Assembly: GCA_910580135.1 (NCBI GenBank)
Contig: CAJTXC010000021.1
Location: 1 to 15,329, forward strand
DNA from: an uncultured Bacilli bacterium
Lineage (GTDB): Bacteria; Bacillota_I; Bacilli_A; RF39; UBA660
Direction of reading: 5' to 3'
Length of the DNA stretch: 15,329 nucleotides
Below are positions 14,264 to 15,329 of this stretch, piece after piece. Position 1 is the stretch's first letter; every line of letters starts with the position of its first letter. Position numbers and translations under genes: made by a program. Under the pieces are notes generated by a model. That model worked only from the letters and a program-made list of their open reading frames with translations, had not been told where the DNA came from and made no database searches.

Positions 14264-15329
14264 TTACATTGGTATTTCGTTAAAGTCTTTTCCTTCTAAG
14301 ACTTCTTGTATTATAATTTTAGTTTTTTCTAAAAGAATTACATCCGGTTCCATAACGTATAGTTTCCTTTTTCCACCACTATACGTATAATTAGAAGAAT
14401 CATAACCATTTAAATTAGCGTTTTTAACACTCCATTTTGGCATATCTTTAATTTGTAATCTTATGAAACTTTTGATTGTACTAGAAGGAACATTAGTTTC
14501 AAAATCTCCTTCTAAATTTCTTAAAATAGTATTATACTTTGTTAAAGTACTAGGCGATGATTCGAGCTTACTGATTATTGCTCTTATAACTTCTTCTTGG
14601 TTTTCTCCTCTATGCCTGTCTCCCGTAGCATAAGATTTTCTTTCTCTTGCAAACCTAAGAGCACACTGTCCATCAACGTTATTATAACCTTGTTTTATAT
14701 TGCAAAAACTTAGGTTTTGATCTGAGTATATTTGTATTCCTCCTATTTCATTTACCAAGTGAATAACCGTATCAAAGTTAACTCTTACATAATAATCTAT
14801 ATTCATGTCTAATAAATCTTCTATCGTAGTTATAGACATGTTTATTCCATATATACCAGCATGTGTAAGCTTATCTTTAAGACCTGCTGTTCCATGTAAT
14901 CTTACGTAGTAATCTCTCGGTATAGTAGTTAATAATACTTGGTTAGTATTAGGGTTTACGGTAACAACTATATTAACATCACTTCGAGATACTTTAGAAA
15001 TACTACCACCTGTATCAATGCCACTTATATATAAGACAAAAGGTTCTTTCGTAATATCCTTACTTACCGTATCAACTTCATTATTCTTTTTTAGTTTTAT
15101 TTTATATATAACATTCATTTTCTTAGAAAAGTCTTCATCTTGTTCTTCTAAAAAGTACTCTTCTATATCACTTATTATAATAGCATCAAGGTTATTATCA
15201 TATAAATTTTCTAATAACGATTCAGCTTTAGTATATACTTTACTTTCGTATTTTATTTTAATTTCGTTAGTAACTTTTTCACTTAAACCATCTACACTAC
15301 CAATTACTTTATTCTTTAATTCATCTATC
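14264..15329 (-). CDS. LytR-CpsA-Psr (LCP) family wall-polymer ligase, 5' end outside the window
   Basis: The frame stays open to the right edge: 70 residues precede the ATG at 15118, giving at least 354 visible residues, so that ATG is internal and the true start and N-terminal membrane helices are missing. LCP enzymes move lipid-linked glycans onto peptidoglycan outside the cell. In visible numbering (first full codon = 1), the region before about 95 is an extracytoplasmic stretch containing NNLDAIIISD, typical of LCP proteins with an N-terminal accessory part. The LCP domain follows: SRSDVN with Arg115 and Asp117, IPRDYYV (136-142), KLTHAG (153-158), FARERK (226-231) and GDRHRGENQ (236-244), which supply the arginines and aspartates for pyrophosphate and metal binding. 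Cys209 and Cys222 may form a disulfide. It is the first gene seen in the operon; the operon promoter is outside the window. Confidence 0.94.
   Translation of the reverse strand, partial: IDELKNKVIGSVDGLSEKVTNEIKIKYESKVYTKAESLLENLYDNNLDAIIISDIEEYFLEEQDEDFSKKMNVIYKIKLKKNNEVDTVSKDITKEPFVLYISGIDTGGSISKVSRSDVNIVVTVNPNTNQVLLTTIPRDYYVRLHGTAGLKDKLTHAGIYGINMSITTIEDLLDMNIDYYVRVNFDTVIHLVNEIGGIQIYSDQNLSFCNIKQGYNNVDGQCALRFARERKSYATGDRHRGENQEEVIRAIISKLESSPSTLTKYNTILRNLEGDFETNVPSSTIKSFIRLQIKDMPKWSVKNANLNGYDSSNYTYSGGKRKLYVMEPDVILLEKTKIIIQEVLEGKDFNEIPM

Noticed and set aside
15116..15118. ATG at 15118 as the start of the LCP gene
   Set aside because: The frame stays open to the window edge, the upstream residues fit an LCP N-terminal region, and no ribosome site precedes this ATG.
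1..15329. Excess of ACGT tetramers as a modification or uptake signal
   Set aside because: A rough count by eye was close to the number expected from base composition.

Overview
The window is strongly AT-rich and has short intergenic gaps. Shine-Dalgarno sequences are strong (GGAGG-like), some genes start with TTG or GTG, and promoters look like sigma-A sites with an extended -10. Every cell-surface gene belongs to a family typical of Bacillota (LytR-CpsA-Psr, split Wzz/BY-kinase, PHP tyrosine phosphatase, LtaS-like enzyme). UGA is used as a stop and Trp is coded by UGG, so the standard bacterial code applies and a Mycoplasma-type code does not. A low-GC Bacilli or Erysipelotrichia-like organism is the best guess; the species cannot be told from the sequence.

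The window is a capsule/exopolysaccharide locus of the Wzx/Wzy type. From the right edge leftward, on the minus strand, one long tightly packed operon runs: LytR-CpsA-Psr ligase (N-terminus cut off by the window), Wzz-like chain-length adaptor, BY-kinase, PHP-type phosphatase, GT2 glycosyltransferase, TagF-like glycerophosphotransferase, EpsG/Wzy-like polymerase, GT4 glycosyltransferase, Wzx flippase, VanZ-like protein, and a 36-residue membrane peptide. An intrinsic terminator then ends it near 5730. Gaps inside the operon range from a 1-base overlap to 43 bases.

To the left are three more minus-strand units, each with its own extended -10 promoter and its own terminator: the priming phospho-sugar transferase; an LtaS-like phosphoglycerol transferase followed by a single-pass protein of unknown function; and an O-antigen ligase/polymerase-family membrane protein. 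At the far left a plus-strand hexapeptide-repeat acetyltransferase converges on the ligase gene, and the two genes share one bidirectional terminator.

Likely working order (inference): the priming transferase loads a sugar phosphate onto undecaprenyl phosphate. The GT2 and GT4 enzymes extend it, and the TagF-like enzyme adds a polyol phosphate. Wzx flips the unit and EpsG/Wzy polymerises it under control of the Wzz/kinase/phosphatase trio. LCP then attaches the polymer to the wall. The LtaS-like enzyme, the ligase-like protein and the acetyltransferase would act as late decorating or attaching steps, or in a parallel polymer. No nucleotide-sugar or CDP-glycerol synthesis genes are present. 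I see no mobile elements, CRISPR arrays, tRNA or rRNA, and no gene-free stretch longer than about 210 bases.
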